Positions 62,982-64,000 of a DNA stretch of 64,000 nucleotides are shown here, piece by piece. Source of the DNA: Rubricella sp038526735 (lineage in GTDB: Bacteria; Pseudomonadota; Alphaproteobacteria; Rhodobacterales; Rhodobacteraceae); NCBI GenBank assembly GCA_038526735.1, contig JBCBGM010000008.1, positions 1 to 64,000 of the forward strand, written 5' to 3'. The translations under genes were made by a program, and so were the position numbers. Under the pieces are notes generated by a model. The model was not told the DNA's origin. It was given only the letters and a program-made list of their open reading frames with translations, and did not search any database. Every line of letters begins with the position of its first letter. Within the stretch, counting starts at the first letter, position 1.

Positions 62982-63695
62982 ATGCCCGCGCCCATTGACC
63001 TTTACTACTGGCCGACACCGAATGGCTGGAAAGTCTCCATCGCACTGGAGGAGATGGGGCTGCCCTATAACTTGCATCTCATCAACATCGGCAAGGGCGA
63101 CCAGTTCGATCCGGAGTTTCTCAAGATCGCGCCCAACAACCGGATGCCCGCCATCGTTGACCCTGAGGGGCCGGATGGGGACCCGATCTCGATCTTTGAG
63201 AGTGGCGCGATCTTGCAGTATCTCGCGCGCAAAACCGGCACCTTCTGCGGCACGACCGAGCGTGAGCGCATCGAGGTAGACCAATGGCTGATGTGGCAGA
63301 TGGGCGGCCTTGGGCCGATGGCGGGCCAGGCGCATCACTTCCTCAAGTACGCCCCCGCGATGGACCCACCGCAAGAGCTGCCCTACGCCCAAGACCGCTA
63401 CCGCAACGAGACGGGGCGGCTTTATGGGGTGCTCAACAAACGCCTTGCGGATCGGGAGTTTGTGGCCGGAGACTTCTTCTCAATCGCCGACATGGCGATC
63501 TGGCCCTGGGCCTGCCTGTGGGAGGGCCAGCAGCAGGACATCGAGCAATTCCCAAACATGAAAGCCTGGCTCGACCGCTGCTATGCCCGTCCGGGCGTGC
63601 AGGCGGGGCGTGCTGTGGCGAAAGAGATGCGCAGCTCCACGCCGGACAAAGACAAAGAGGCACAGAAAATCCTCTTCGGTCAAAAGGCGGGCTAG
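62982..63695 (+). CDS. Glutathione S-transferase (YfcG/YghU-like)
   Basis: This GST of 237 residues has the N-terminal thioredoxin fold DLYYWPTPNGWKVSIALEEM (with Thr/Asn in place of Ser/Cys), then NNRMPAIVDPEG and ESGAILQYLA (glutathione binding). The C-terminal domain includes DFFSIADMAIWPWA. YfcG-type enzymes have disulfide-bond reductase activity. It is 1 nt before the next gene. Confidence 0.92.
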   Translation: MPAPIDLYYWPTPNGWKVSIALEEMGLPYNLHLINIGKGDQFDPEFLKIAPNNRMPAIVDPEGPDGDPISIFESGAILQYLARKTGTFCGTTERERIEVDQWLMWQMGGLGPMAGQAHHFLKYAPAMDPPQELPYAQDRYRNETGRLYGVLNKRLADREFVAGDFFSIADMAIWPWACLWEGQQQDIEQFPNMKAWLDRCYARPGVQAGRAVAKEMRSSTPDKDKEAQKILFGQKAG

Positions 63696-64000
63696 GTGGC
63701 GCTGCCGCTCTTTGTGCTGCATGCGCCCGGCTCAGGGCGCGTTGGGCTCTCGCCCATGCCGGGGCGGTATGACGGGCTCGCCGGTGATCTGGGGCGCATG
63801 GCAGAGAGTGGGGTGACGGTGCTCCTCTCCATGACGCCGCGCCACGAATGGGCGGGCGATCTGGAGGCGGCGGCGACGGCCAATGGCATCAAGCTCTTTC
63901 ACCTGCCAGTGCCCGATTGGGGTGCGCCGCCTGAGGCCACGCAGGCGCTTTGGCCGAAAGCGGCGGCAGGTGCGCATCTGGCGCTGGACCGCGGAGAGAC
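63696..64000 (+). CDS. Dual-specificity phosphatase-like protein, 5' part
   Basis: From GTG 63696 the frame runs off the window edge (101 codons visible). It reads FVLHAPGSGRVGLSPMPGRY and GVTVLLSMTPRHEWAGDLE, then FHLPVPDWGAPP. This resembles the start of protein tyrosine or dual-specificity phosphatases before their Cys-loop. The catalytic HCxxGxxR would lie beyond position 64000. It starts immediately after the GST stop. Confidence 0.55.
   Translation, partial: MALPLFVLHAPGSGRVGLSPMPGRYDGLAGDLGRMAESGVTVLLSMTPRHEWAGDLEAAATANGIKLFHLPVPDWGAPPEATQALWPKAAAGAHLALDRGE

Overview
The window is a chromosomal core segment of an alphaproteobacterium, most likely of the Rhodobacteraceae (Roseobacter group). 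This assignment comes from gene content and motifs read by eye, not from a database search. The supporting signs are a dcw cluster running mraZ to bamD with a DUF2484 gene between murB and murC, a glycosyl hydrolase 108 plus three-TM holin pair of the gene-transfer-agent release type, a SAM-II riboswitch in front of metZ, clusters of GANTC (CcrM) sites upstream of ftsZ and rpoD, and GC-rich hairpin intergenic repeats. Base composition is GC-rich throughout. There is no rRNA, tRNA, CRISPR array, IS element or integrated phage.

Positions 1-22944 (minus strand): cell envelope and division. Reading right to left the order is mraZ, rsmH, ftsL, ftsI, murE, murF, mraY, a small ATPase, an SDR, murD, a GNAT acetyltransferase, a methyltransferase, ftsW, murG, murC, a DUF2484 protein, murB, ddl, ftsQ, ftsA, ftsZ, lpxC and bamD. 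Most junctions overlap by 4 nt or are a few nt apart, so this is one long operon up to ftsZ. ftsZ has a 244-bp leader holding eight GANTC sites and ends in an intrinsic terminator. bamD breaks at the left edge in an inverted join that looks like an assembly chimera or a small inversion.

Positions 23337-26411: RNase P RNA, whose promoter overlaps the stop codon of a peptidoglycan amidase gene, then an unknown protein, an RsuA/RluB-type pseudouridine synthase and tadA. Positions 26458-31689: the GTA-type endolysin/holin pair, then dnaG and rpoD. Positions 31690-32098 hold a broken Fic/Doc toxin gene. Positions 32099-34586 carry small accessory genes (HlyU-like, YjbQ-like, DCC thiol oxidoreductase, DHFR-like).

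Positions 34674-44117: nrdR and the riboflavin genes ribD, ribE, ribB (with a degenerate ribA-like domain), ribH, then nusB. Three capsule-export genes (kpsS, wza/kpsD-like, kpsC) sit on the opposite strand between ribD and ribE. Positions 44144-46430 carry three related multi-pass membrane proteins. Positions 46434-56964 carry a serine hydrolase, an acyl-CoA ligase, aminopeptidase P, a TerB/J-domain protein, two OmpA-type lipoproteins and oligoendopeptidase F. Positions 56990-57905 are a two-copy tandem intergenic repeat between convergent genes. The right end carries trkH, metZ with its riboswitch, an alpha/beta hydrolase, a second serine hydrolase, a GST and the start of a phosphatase-like gene.

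I do not see a clear new multi-gene system. The best leads are the GANTC clusters, the GTA release pair with an EF-hand-like loop, the four extra genes in the dcw operon, the SAM-II leader with competing hairpins, the capsule genes inside the riboflavin locus, the membrane-protein triplet, and the inverted join at the edge.
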